From: CAYLUN01 sp964386865
GTDB lineage: Bacteria; Verrucomicrobiota; Kiritimatiellia; RFP12; UBA1067
DNA: 44,763 bases
Direction of reading: 5' to 3'
Assembly (NCBI GenBank): GCA_964386865.1
Contig: CAYLUN010000049.1
Location: 1 to 44,763, forward strand
Below the pieces are notes generated by a model that made no database searches, had not been told where the DNA came from, and saw only the letters and a program-made list of their open reading frames with translations. Below, piece after piece: positions 26,073 through 36,100 of the stretch. The translations under genes were made by a program, and so were the position numbers. How positions within the stretch are numbered: the stretch's first letter is position 1; every line of letters begins with the position of its first letter.

Positions 26073-26422
26073 CCATACGGGATCTCATCGACGCGTGCGG
26101 CTTCGAGCGGGTTCTGGTGCCGGATGAGGGCGCGGAGGTCTCCGCCGCCTACACGTCGGACTTGCTCAGCGACGCCATGGCGCACTGCCCGGACGGCGCG
26201 GTGCTCGTGACGGTGCAGAACCACACGAATGCCGTGGCCGTCTGCACGCTGGTCGGCGCGCCCGCGATCCTGATCGTCCACGCCCGCGAGGTTCCGGCGG
26301 AGATGCGCGCCGCGGCCTCGCGCGAGGGCGTGGCGCTGCTGCGCACGAAGGACGACCAGTTCGGCGCCTCGTGCCGCCTCGGCGCGGCGCTGGGGCTGTT
26401 GCCCATCGACAGAAGCGAGTGA
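26069..26422 (+). CDS. DRTGG-like small regulatory protein
   Basis: A 117-residue protein whose ATG overlaps the previous stop (ATGA), so translation is probably coupled. It resembles a second DRTGG-type domain: YTSDLLSDAMAHCPDGAVLVTVQNHTNAVAV, APAILIVHAREVPAEM, EGVALLRTKDDQFGASCRL. No catalytic motif is visible. With the two upstream genes it forms a compact three-gene unit, DRTGG, CBS-HATPase, DRTGG-like, facing away from the hydrogenase operon. A PHP-domain partner seen in some clostridial clusters is absent here. Confidence 0.65.
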   Translation: MTIRDLIDACGFERVLVPDEGAEVSAAYTSDLLSDAMAHCPDGAVLVTVQNHTNAVAVCTLVGAPAILIVHAREVPAEMRAAASREGVALLRTKDDQFGASCRLGAALGLLPIDRSE

Positions 26423-26428
26423 TTCGCT

Positions 26429-26440
26429 TCAATCGATTGA
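26429..26440. promoter_or_regulatory. 12-bp palindrome before the CE7-like esterase
   Basis: TCAATCGATTGA is perfectly symmetric and lies 28 nt before the esterase start and 6 nt after the preceding stop. It may be an operator, but no promoter boxes are clear around it. Confidence 0.25.
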
Positions 26441-26468
26441 GCCGGTTCAAACGAAACAAGGAGCCATG

Positions 26469-27755
26469 ATGAAGCAAGGCCTGACACTGTCGCTGGCGCT
26501 GCTGCCGCTGCTGGCGCTGGCGCAGTCGATCGAGATCACGGCGGACCGCACGAACGCGGTGTACGCGTGCGGCGAGCCCGTCGCCTTCACGGTCCGCGTG
26601 CTCGGCGCGGAGAAGCTGCCGGCCGCGTCCAACCGCCTGAACGTGTGCGTCAGCAACTTCGGGACGCAGACTGTCTACGCGGCCGCTTTCGACCTCGCGG
26701 CGGGCAACCCCGTCACGGTTACGGGCGCGCTGCGCGAGCCCGGCTTCCTCAAGTGCGTGGCCACGGTCAAAGCGGGCCGGGAGCACCGGGCTGTCTGCGG
26801 CGTCGCGGTCGAGCCCGAGAAGATCGCCGCCGGCTCGGCGCGCCCGGCGGACTTCGACGCGTTCTGGGACGCCGCCGTCAAGCGGCTGGACGCCGAGGTC
26901 CCGCTCGATCCGCGCCTGGAGCGGCTCGACAATTACTGCAGCGCGAAGGCCGAGTGCTTCCGCGTCAGCTTCGCGACCTTCGACAGCCAGCGCGTGTACG
27001 GGTTTCTGAGCGTGCCGAAGGGGCAGGGGCCCTTCCCGGTCGAGGTCAACGTGCCCGGCGCGGGCCCTGGGGCGAGCATGCCGAACGCGGTCATGGCGGA
27101 GAAGGGCTACATCTTCCTCGTCATGAACGTGCACCCGTTCGAGCCGTCGACGAACGCCGCGGCGCAGAAGCAGCTCTACGCCGAGCAGGACGCGCGCCTG
27201 CTGGCGCAGTACGGCGTGCCGCGCTACTGCCAGGCCGGCGCGACGAGCCGCGAGACCTACTTCTACTACCGCATCATCCTGGGAATCAACCGCGCGGTGA
27301 ACTGGCTCGCGGCGCGGCCGGACGCGGACAAAGCGCGCTTCACGTACGGCGGCACGAGCCAGGGCGGGGGCTTCGGCTTCATCCTCTGCGGGCTGAACCG
27401 GAACTTCACGAAGGGTGTCATCCACGTGCCGGCCCTCACCGACCTGCTCGGCTTCCAGAAGGGGCGCGACTCGGGCTGGCCCAAGCTGGTCGAGAACAAC
27501 AAGCCAGCGGACCGGGAGGCGGTGGCCCAGGTGGCCCCGTACTTCGACGGCGCGCACTTCGCGGCCCGCATCACGTGCCCGGTGCGGCTGACGGTCGGGT
27601 TCATCGACGAGACCTGCCCGCCCGCGGCGGTCTACTCCGGCTACAACGCCCTGCGCGTGAAGGACAAGGCGATCGCGCACGGCATCGGCATGCCGCACCA
27701 CATCTTCCCGCAGTTCTACCAGCAGTGGGACCAGGAGTGGCTGAGGCAGAAGTAG
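26469..27755 (+). CDS. Secreted acetylxylan-esterase-like (CE7/AXE1) hydrolase
   Basis: A 428-residue protein. Of two adjacent ATGs, 26469 is preferred because AAGGAG (26458-26463) is 5 nt away; from 26466 it would be 2 nt. The signal peptide MKQGLTLSLALLPLLALAQS is followed by a beta-sandwich (about 20-120) and an alpha/beta-hydrolase domain with GGTSQGGG (S297), GFIDETCPP (D380) and GMPHHIF (H410/H411). The SQGG elbow, the DxxCPP and the late His match the CE7 acetylxylan/cephalosporin-C deacetylase family, extended by an N-terminal domain. It should remove acetyl groups from sugars outside the cytoplasm. It follows the regulatory genes by 46 bp and could be read with them, although the functions seem unrelated. 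Confidence 0.82.
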   Translation: MKQGLTLSLALLPLLALAQSIEITADRTNAVYACGEPVAFTVRVLGAEKLPAASNRLNVCVSNFGTQTVYAAAFDLAAGNPVTVTGALREPGFLKCVATVKAGREHRAVCGVAVEPEKIAAGSARPADFDAFWDAAVKRLDAEVPLDPRLERLDNYCSAKAECFRVSFATFDSQRVYGFLSVPKGQGPFPVEVNVPGAGPGASMPNAVMAEKGYIFLVMNVHPFEPSTNAAAQKQLYAEQDARLLAQYGVPRYCQAGATSRETYFYYRIILGINRAVNWLAARPDADKARFTYGGTSQGGGFGFILCGLNRNFTKGVIHVPALTDLLGFQKGRDSGWPKLVENNKPADREAVAQVAPYFDGAHFAARITCPVRLTVGFIDETCPPAAVYSGYNALRVKDKAIAHGIGMPHHIFPQFYQQWDQEWLRQK

Positions 27756-27760
27756 CGGTG

Positions 27761-27790
27761 CGTTACCGGTTACGGGTTGGGCGTTACAAG
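27761..27790 (+). repeat. GTTAC-periodic dispersed repeat, copy 1
   Basis: This 30-bp stretch just after the esterase stop contains GTTAC units at 9-bp and 13-bp intervals. It matches the reverse complement of 39247-39276 at 23 of 30 positions, the copy inside the second RHS gene. A weaker relative (CTAACGGGTTAGGCGTG) spans 17532-17548 at the amylase/mtaB junction. Confidence 0.6.
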
Positions 27791-27830
27791 CTGGGGCTGG
27801 AAATTTCCGCCGCCGCCGCGGATTTTGCGC

Positions 27831-27860
27831 TTGAAGCGGCGCGGGCTAATCGCGTATGAT
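27831..27860 (+). promoter_or_regulatory. sigma-70 promoter of tRNA-Ser
   Basis: TTGAAG (27831-27836), an 18-bp spacer and TATGAT (27855-27860). The tRNA begins 32 nt after the -10 box. The boxes match consensus at four and five of six positions. Confidence 0.72.
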
Positions 27861-27891
27861 GCCGCTCGATTTTATCAAACCAGTGTTTCGT

Positions 27892-27985
<94 letters not shown>

Positions 27986-27994
27986 GTTATTGCG

Positions 27995-28036
27995 CCGCGT
28001 AAAGAGTTATCAAATAACTATTTACGCGGTTTTTTT
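27995..28036 (+). terminator. Rho-independent terminator after tRNA-Ser
   Basis: CCGCGTAAA (27995-28003) pairs with TTTACGCGG (28021-28029), and inside it AGTTAT pairs with ATAACT around a CAA loop. Seven T residues follow (28030-28036). This is the strongest intrinsic terminator in the window. Confidence 0.92.
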
Positions 28037-28115
28037 ATTCCTCTATCATGTACCCATTATGTAGCCAAAGTGTCGTTTTTCGAGACCCCAACAGTATCAA
28101 ATCGGGAGAAACGCC

Positions 28116-29261
28116 ATGTCACTCTACAAGCGCCCCACAAGCCGGTTCTGGTGGTTCAAGATCCGGACCCCTGACCGGAAGTGCATCCAGAAGTCCACGA
28201 ACACCGACGACCGGGAAAAGGCGGCAATGGTGGAACAGGCCGTCATCAAGGCTTACGGCAAGAACACGCCCATCTCCAAAATGCACGCCATGATCGATAT
28301 GATCTATGGCGCTGACGCGAGCGGCTTGCCGCTCGCGGAAATCTGGCCCACCTATTGCCAGTGGCGAGAGGCCACCAACAAGACGACCGGCGAGACCACG
28401 CTGCGCAAACGCCGTAACGCGATCGAGCGCTTCATCGACTGGGCCAGGAAGAACTGGCCGAACGCGACGACCGCGGAGTCCGTCGACCGGCAGGTCGCCG
28501 TCGCCTTCGCGGCCTCGCTCGCCGCCGAGGGCACCAAGGGCAAGACCCGCAAGAACATCATCGGTGACTTGTCCACCTTGTGGGAGTCCCTGCGCCGCGT
28601 CAGGGACGATCTGAAAAACCCGTGGCCGCTGGTGCGTCCGGACGCCCACGACAGCGAGCGGGGCAAGCCCTTCACACGGGAACAGGAGAAGGCCGTGCTC
28701 GCGGAGGCGGCGAAGGGTGACGCGCACTGGCATCTGGCGTCCCTCATCGCGCGGTACACCGGCCTGCGCTACAGCTCGGTGGCGCGGTTGACCTGGAAGG
28801 AAATCGACTTTGAGGCAGGCGTCATCCGCCATACGCCGCCGAAGACCGCCCGGCACAAGATCGAGGTGTTGCTGCCCATCGCAGCGAAATTGCGCCCCGC
28901 TCTGGAGAAGGCGTGGGCGGATAGACCCGCGCCGGCACCCCGAACGGAAGCCAAAGGCAAGCCGAAGAGGCGCATGCTCGACGCCAGTAACGTCCTGCCT
29001 CTGCACGCGGCCTATTACCCTGATCCGGAGCAGAAAGGCGGGCCGGGGGCTTTCGCGCCGGTCCTCACGGCGGCCAAAATCGGCCCGGGCTACACGTTCC
29101 ACTCGTGGAGGCACACGTTCCGCACGAGGCTGAGCGAGGCGGGGGTGTCGGACGATCTGGCTAAACGGCTAGGGGGTTGGACCGAGGACGCGACAGCGGC
29201 CCGCTACGACCACGCTGAACGCGTGACTGAAATGCTCGCCGCCGTGGACTCGGCCAGTTGA
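28116..29261 (+). CDS. int: Tyrosine recombinase / integrase
   Basis: A 381-residue protein with GGGAGA before ATG 28116. The N-terminal SAM-like core-binding region (about 75-180) contains KTTGETTLRKRRNAIERF. The catalytic domain shows TGLRYSSVARLTW (R218), HSWRHTF (H329, R332), GGWTEDATAARYDH with tryptophan in the last His/Trp position, and nucleophile Y364. A Lys-rich insert (KPKRRMLDAS) lies before box II. All catalytic residues are present, so it should be able to recombine att sites. Location next to tRNA-Ser, in the same direction, fits an integrase of a tRNA-targeting genomic island. A degraded copy of its own 3' end lies directly downstream. Confidence 0.92.
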   Translation: MSLYKRPTSRFWWFKIRTPDRKCIQKSTNTDDREKAAMVEQAVIKAYGKNTPISKMHAMIDMIYGADASGLPLAEIWPTYCQWREATNKTTGETTLRKRRNAIERFIDWARKNWPNATTAESVDRQVAVAFAASLAAEGTKGKTRKNIIGDLSTLWESLRRVRDDLKNPWPLVRPDAHDSERGKPFTREQEKAVLAEAAKGDAHWHLASLIARYTGLRYSSVARLTWKEIDFEAGVIRHTPPKTARHKIEVLLPIAAKLRPALEKAWADRPAPAPRTEAKGKPKRRMLDASNVLPLHAAYYPDPEQKGGPGAFAPVLTAAKIGPGYTFHSWRHTFRTRLSEAGVSDDLAKRLGGWTEDATAARYDHAERVTEMLAAVDSAS

Positions 29262-29280
29262 TTTGGAAAGGTAAGGCCAG

Positions 29281-29453
29281 CCGCACACGTTCCGCACCCG
29301 GTTGAGCTAGGCGGGGGTGTCGGAGAATCTGGCTAATAGGCCGGGGGCTGGACCGAGGACGCCACGGCGGCCCGCTACGACCACGCTGAACGCGTGGAGG
29401 AACTGCGGGCGGAGATGGCGAAGGGACGCGATGGCGGCTCGGTTGCTATTTGA
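29281..29453 (+). pseudogene. 3' remnant of a second tyrosine integrase
   Basis: The stretch repeats the last quarter of the intact integrase with many matches (ACACGTTCCGCAC, GCGGGGGTGTCGGA and the whole CCCGCTACGACCACGCTGAA block, including the catalytic Tyr codon). It has an in-frame TAG shortly after the box II region (29308-29310) and a one-base deletion near GGCTAATAGG. The end differs from the intact gene: it reads AERVEELRAEMAKG and stops at 29453, so it came from a related but distinct integrase. It is evidence of an earlier insertion at the same tRNA or of recombination between two islands. Confidence 0.8.
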
Positions 29454-29474
29454 TTGCTTTTTGCCGGTTGGAGA

Positions 29475-29504
29475 TTGACAGGGGCGTGTTCAAGGGGGTA
29501 TGTT
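29475..29504 (+). promoter_or_regulatory. sigma-70 promoter of the RHS operon
   Basis: A perfect TTGACA (29475-29480) and TATGTT (29499-29504) are separated by 18 bp. They lie 30 nt upstream of ATG 29534 and just after the integrase remnant. This would drive the small secreted protein and the RHS gene. Confidence 0.75.
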
Positions 29505-29533
29505 ACGAATATTTTCATAAACGGGGTGAAAAT

Positions 29534-30124
29534 ATGCGTAGTCTCGGCCTTTTGTTGACGTGTCTGCCGGTGCTGTGCGCGACCGCGGTCACGCTCGACA
29601 TGGCTCAGCTGCCCGGCCCGGCCTTCGCCGACAAAGAGGTCTCGGGCGACGCCGCGCTGCCGGGCAACCGGCTTGAAAAGCTCCGCACGTTCCGGCTTGA
29701 GATGACCTTCACCTCGACGCCCTCGAATAACGTGCAGGTCGCCTTCGGCCGTGACGACAGGCCCGCCGACGGCAGGCTCGCCGCCGAGGAGACCGCCTTC
29801 ATCGTGGGCTGGGACTGCGGCGAGTGGTTCCTGCGCCCGCAAGGGCTGAGGGAGAGGTTCACGTTCGTCTCCGCCGCCACCAACGCCACGCGCACGCTGA
29901 CCGCCAGCATCCGCTTGATGTCGCAAGGCGTCTGCCAGACGCCCGTGTTCAAGGACGGCGGCGCCGCCTTCACGTTCGAAGGCCTTCAGCTCACGCCTTT
30001 CCCGGACTGGTTGAAGCCGGATCTGTGGACGCACATGAGGGTGACGGTCAGGGGTTCGGACGTGCCCGAGGAGTGCCTCAAGGCCGTGTTCGCACCCGAC
30101 GGGGCAAGAATCTTCCTGCAATAA
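29534..30124 (+). CDS. Small secreted protein upstream of RHS, unknown function
   Basis: A 196-residue protein. ATG 29534 follows GGGGTGA and starts a clear signal peptide (MRSLGLLLTCLPVLCATAV); the upstream extension has no hydrophobic start and overlaps the promoter. I recognise no family. The mature part is a probable beta-rich domain: TFRLEMTFTSTPSNNVQVAFG, FIVGWDCGEWFLRP, RTLTASIRL, LWTHMRVTVRGSD. It ends 11 bp before the RHS start, so the two are almost certainly co-transcribed. By position it could be a partner that helps export, display or fold the RHS protein, but nothing in the sequence proves this. Confidence 0.7.
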   Translation: MRSLGLLLTCLPVLCATAVTLDMAQLPGPAFADKEVSGDAALPGNRLEKLRTFRLEMTFTSTPSNNVQVAFGRDDRPADGRLAAEETAFIVGWDCGEWFLRPQGLRERFTFVSAATNATRTLTASIRLMSQGVCQTPVFKDGGAAFTFEGLQLTPFPDWLKPDLWTHMRVTVRGSDVPEECLKAVFAPDGARIFLQ

Positions 30125-30135
30125 GGGACGCAACC

Positions 30136-33100
30136 ATGAACGAGACCTCCCCCGCCCTCGCCCTCCTGGTCACCGCCCTGTTCATCCTCTGCGGTATCGC
30201 CAGGCTCGTCGAGGCCGAACTCCGCGACCCGGTCTTGGCCGAACTGATCCGGCGCTACCTCAGCCTCCGCCCCCTAAAGAAGCTGCTCATCGGCGCTTTC
30301 GTGGTGGAGTTCTGCTTGCTCGGCGGATCTAAGCCGACCAACTGGCAGCAGCAGGCGTCGTCCCCGCTGCCCGTCGCCGAAGCGGAGATGACGCTCACCG
30401 AATCGGTCGACGCCATTCCTGTTGCGGGTGGAGGGTCACTGCTGATGTCGCTGACGGAGGGCGGCGAGCCTTTGCGGCTCACGAGTAACCAGTACGCGGC
30501 CGGGTTCGCGCTTTTGCCCAGGGCCTATACCAACACGGCGTGGCTGACGTTGCCCTCCAACGCGGTCGTCCACGCGCCTTGGGCGTTCTACGGCGTGGCC
30601 GAGGACACCTTCTGGCTGCCCGCCACCAACTGGAGCTTCGTTCTCGGCACGAACGCCGCCGAAGGCGCGCACGTGTCAAGCTCGGGCACGCTCTCGTTCG
30701 ACACCGGCACGCCCAAGGGGTCGCCGCGTGCGGCGGCGACGCCCGACGGCGACACCATCAGCTTCCTGGCCCCGCTGCAGGGCGGCCTCGGCACGGTGCC
30801 GCCGCAGGGCCGGTTCTGGCACGCGGTCACGGCCAGTAACAGCGTGCTCATGACCTGGCAGGACCTGTACGCCGGGCGCGACACGAATTCGCCCGTCACG
30901 TTCCAGACCGAACTGTTCGCCAGCGGCGATTTCGCCTACCGTTACTCCTTCACCAACACGGTCGCGCTCACCAACTTCGTCATCGGGGCCCAGCACAACG
31001 GCGGTGGCGAGACCTACGCACTCGACGCCACCAACAAACTCATCAACGGCCTAGAAGTGCGCTGGCGTGCCTTCGGCATGCTGGATCCGGGCGTCGACGA
31101 CCATGACGATGACGGGCTCTCCACGTATGACGAGGTGATGACCTACGGCACCGACCCGACGATGCCGGACACGGATCTCGACGGGCTGACCGACTTCGAA
31201 GAGCTTTCGGCAGGAACAAGCCCGCTGGCGCGCGACTTCGACGGTGACGGCATCCCGGACGGCGGCGACCCGAACCCGCTGAGTTCCGACACCGCCGACC
31301 TCGACGGCGACGGCCTGCCCGACGCGTGGGAAGTCCATTGGTTCGGCGGCACCAACGTGACCGACAGCGCGGGGGCCGACACGAACGGAGACGGGTTCAG
31401 CGACCGCTCTAACCTGCTGGCCGGCGCAAACCCCGCGTTCGCCGTCTGCGCGGTGACCACGTCGCGCGGCCCTCATCTGTTCGCGTGGACGCGCGCACCT
31501 GCCGCCACCAATTACAGCGCGGCCGTGTCCTGCGGCGGCACGGGCGTCTGGACGTGCGTGACGAACGTCTGCACCTTGTCGGTCACCGGCGACTTCACGT
31601 CGGCCGAGCACACGCTGACCGTCACCGCCGCCTGCACGAATGGCCCCGCGCTTGAGGCGTCCTCCGGATTACGCCAGCCGTCGCGGCCCAACCTGACCGT
31701 GTGGCGGATCGCGGATCCGTTCGCCACGGAATCGCCGTCCAACAACGCGGCGGTGTTGGAACGCACGTTCCGCATCGGGCGCGTCCGCCAGTGGCAGCAG
31801 TACTACGTGTCGGCCGGGCACGACTCCGCCGCGCCCTGGTCGCTGGACGGCCTGCGGCTGGAGTGGCGCGACAGCACGGGCGCGGCGGGGACGAACAGCG
31901 CCTCGCCCGCGGGCGACAGCTTGGCGCTCGCGGTCGGGCCCGACGCGGACACGCTCACCGTAAGGCTCGTCACCACGCGCGGCGGGGGGCTGGCCCGCTC
32001 GCCGAGGACACTGAACCTGCTCGGCTGGTCGCCTGCGGTGGCGTTCGGCACGAACGCGACGCTGGTCGCGGCGGACGGCGAGCGGGCGCTGGTGGTCGTG
32101 ACGGGGCAGGACGGGCTGCCGCTCAACGTCTCGTTCGGCGTCGACGCCGCCGGAAGACCCTGCAACGCGCCGTTGAGCGACAGTGAGAGAGCGGCCCTCC
32201 TGCAGCCGCTCGGGCCTGCCGTGCCCGACGTGTTGGTGGAGACTGACGCGAATGGGTTACCCGTCTCGGGCAGGCTGACGTCGGCCATGTGCGGCATGTA
32301 CGCGGTCAGTATGCCCGGCGGCGGCCCGCTGGAAGCCGAAAATCCCTCGGGCGGCGGGGGCGGCAGCCAACCCCGGCCTGACGTGTGGCCGGGGACGGGC
32401 CCCGAATTCGCTTACTATATCAGCCCGGTGGTCTCGCACGTGCAAGGCGACGACACCGCCCGGCGCTGGACATGCGGCGACGACGACTACCCGTTCGACC
32501 GCGAGTGCCTGCGCGAGGGGTTTGAGAACGGCGGCTGCGTGTTCGACGGCGATCCTGTCGAAGATCCGCAGCCGGCGGGCTTCGAGGTCTCGCTCGGCCA
32601 GCTCGTTCCCGGCGGTGTCTTCACCATCGAGATCGGAGAGAACACGTACCAGGAGCCGCCGGCCTTCTACGCCTGGGACGGCGACGAGCAGCAAAAGGGC
32701 GCGACGGTCAAATACGGCGAAACGGTGGTCTGGGGCGAATCTGTCCAGCGCCAGCCCGTAAGCCGTGAGAGTCCCTGCTGGGGGGCGGTCTGGGACGGGG
32801 AGTGCGGCGGCTGCGGCGGCTCCGCCGGGACTTGCGCCGGCGGCGACTGCTCGGCGTACGAGGGCGACGGTTTCGGTTCGATACGTTTCCGCGTCCCGCT
32901 CGGTCAGACCGGCTACGAGACGAGCGCCGGATTCCTGTGGTTCGACATGGATACGGTGCAGGCGGTCACGCCCGCGTCGTTCAGGATCGCCCACGACCCG
33001 GCGACGGTCATCCGGCGCGACGCGGCCGGCGCGGTCACCAACGCGGTGCGCTCGGGAGCGGGCGGACGCGACGTCCGCATCGACACCGTCGCGGACGGCG

Positions 33101-36100
33101 TCCGCGTGTCGGTGCGCGACACCGGCGATGCGACCGAAGACCGCTCGTGGACCATCACCAACGCGACCGGTTCGCTGACGTTTGTTAAGAAGGACGGGGC
33201 CGGCAACGTGCTGAGGAACGTCTCTTACAGCGTGCCCTCAGGAACCTGGAGGCGGATTGACAACGACACGGGTGTCTTGGAAACGCTTCTCCGCTTCGGT
33301 AACGTGACCAATGGCGAGGAATGCGTGGAGACGATCACAAGCGACCAAAGAACGGCTGCACTGTCTGGCCATGCGATTTTTCGAACGCTGATCGGTTCCG
33401 ACACCGCGGCGGTGGTGCGGGAGATTCGCAGGAGTGAGCTGGAGAGGGACGGCGCAATGCGATTATGGCGGACCACCTATATGACCTACTGGGAGGACAG
33501 CCTCAACTCGCTGGTCAACGGCAGCCCCAAGTTCAGGTATTCGGACGGCGGTGACTGGGACTACCGCGCCTTCGACAGTCAGGGACGCGAGACCCTGCGC
33601 GTGGAAGTCCTCGACGGCTCGGGGCACCCGCCGTTTGTGAACGACCCCACGCCCTTCGCTTTTTCGTCTTCCAGCTCTTATCCGGCGCTCACGGGGCTGG
33701 TGACCGTGACCTCCTACGCGCCCGTGCTGGACGACGGCGATAGCCTCGAAGATTCGCTCGAGCCGCGCCAGGTCTCGCGCTACGCGGTGCGCGGCGGCGC
33801 CCCGGCTCTTATTTCGCGCGAGTGGCACGTCTATACGCGGGGAACGACAGGGGACTGGCCTTCGGTCACGCGCCGCGACATCCGGGCCGCTTCGCAAGCG
33901 GCGGCGGCGGGCGGCGTAGGCAACGCCGAGAGCGTCTTCGTGTCGGTGGTCGACGACGCCTCGGTGCCGCCGCTCATGCGCGGGCGTCCGCTGTGTGAGA
34001 CGCAGGCCGACGGCACGGTCCTGTCGTGGGAGTATGCGATCGCCGCCGGCATGCTCACCGTGACCTCGCGTCGGGGTGCCGTCGCCAACGTGAGCACCTA
34101 CGAGGTCGAGACGCTAGACGCGACCTTCGGGCGGACGCTGTCACGCGAGACGCGGCTCTACACCGGCGGCGGGACCGGGCCGCTGCTCAGTTCAGAGACG
34201 CGCGGCTATGATGCCGAGGGCCGCTTGCTCGCGACCTCCTACTCGGACGGCACCTGCGAGTCCAACGTCTGGGGCTGCTGCCAGCTCGACGCCAAGATCG
34301 CCCGCAACGGCACACGCACCGACTACAGTTCCGTCCCCGGCGACAACCACAAGAGCGTGACCGAGCAGACCTCGTTCGGCGGCCTACCCGGCGCAAACGG
34401 CTGCCCGGCCGTGGAAAGCTACACGGATGGCGCGGGGCGCGAGACCGGCAGCGTGACCCGTGTCTATTCCGGCGGCAATCCCGTAGCGGGCTACGCGCCG
34501 CAGGTCACTGCCACCTCGTACCCTGACGGCACGCGCTTCCGGTCGGTGACGGGCGACCCGTTCGGTGTCGCGACCGCCCGGTGCAACTATCTCGGCGCGA
34601 ATTACGAGGCGGATGAAACCGTTTCCGGCGGAGTGACCCATCGCGAGACCCGCGTCAGCGGCGGCGCGACGATGGAAGAGAATCAGTGGATTGATCCGGT
34701 CAGCGGCGCGGCGAAGTCGTTGCGCACGCGCACGGAAACCGCATGGGACGGGGAGGGCCGCGAAATCGAAACGGTCTCGTCAAGCCGCGACGGCGGGCCG
34801 TGGACAGCCGCATCAGCGACCGTGCGTGACTTGCTCGGGCGCGAGGTATCGGTGTCGGCCGCCGGCTTCGGCGGCGCTATGCTCGTAGCGTCGAACACCT
34901 ATGACAACACCGGGCGGAGGATCCAGACGCTGAGCCATGACGGCTCCCGCGAGTTCTACACATACGACGCGCTCGGCAACCGCGCGGGCGTCATCCGCGT
35001 CGCCGCCGGTCAGGCGCTGCAGTTCGATCCGGAGACGTTCACGCTGCAGTCCGTCATCGAGCTGGACGCGTATTCGGTTGAGGAAACGACGGCATGGAAA
35101 GAGGAGGGCGACCTCGGCCTCTCCGCGCATGGCGTGCCGACAGCCTGGTGGGACTGCGCGGCGACGGTCAGCCATCTGCCGGGACAGGGGGGAGTCACCA
35201 CGTCGGTGAGGCGTGTGCAGCTCACCGGACTGTCGACGGCCTGCGTCGCGCGGACGGTCACGACCGACGTCGAAGGCGTCTCGGAGATCGAAAGCGAAGC
35301 GCTCGACGCGGCCGGCGCATCGAAAACCGTGACCCGCCTCAACGCGGCGACGGGCGCGTTCGAGACCTCGACGTTCGTCGCCGGCATCGAGGTCGCGCGT
35401 ACCAACTCGCTCGGATCTTCCGCGTCCTATTCGTTCGACGGCTTCGCGCGGCGGACTTCTGAGGAGGGCCGGGCGGGCGCGCGCGTCCTGCGCGCGGTGA
35501 CCGGCTATCGCGACGACGGCTCAACGGCGTTCGATTCGCAGATCTCCGGCGCGACGACCAACGTCACGGCCTATTCGGCTCGGCAGTACCTGGAATCGCC
35601 CGCGGGCGTGTACAGCGTGACGGCGACCGACGCGCTGGACAACCAGACCGTGCGGTACTACCACCCGTCCGGAGGGGGGGATGCCTATCGCGTCGAAGGC
35701 GCGGCGTATCCGACCGACACTGCGCGGGACGCGGACGGCAGGCAATCCGAACTGCGGACGTGGCGCGACGAATCGGGCCAGCCCGACGTCACGCGCTGGC
35801 GCTACGACGCCGCCACGGGGCTGCTCACGAACAAGGTCTACGCGGACGGCAAAGGCCCGGCGTACACGTACACGGCCGACGGCAGGCCGGCTTCGCGCAC
35901 GTGGGCGCGGGGCGTCACCGCGACCTATGCGTACGCCAACAACGCCGACGGCGGCGTGCAGATCGTCGGCTATTCCGACTCCACGCCCTGCGTGACCAAC
36001 CGTTACGATCTTGCCGGCAGGCTCACGGGCGTTCAGGACGGCGCGGGATCGCGCACCCTGTCCTACGACGCCAAGGGCCGGCTCACCGCCGAGACCAACT

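Noticed and set aside
29824..30135. N-terminal extension of the RHS frame from 29824
   Set aside because: It overlaps the upstream secreted-protein gene in another frame and is Arg/Ala-rich; ATG 30136 has a ribosome-binding site and hydrophobic start.
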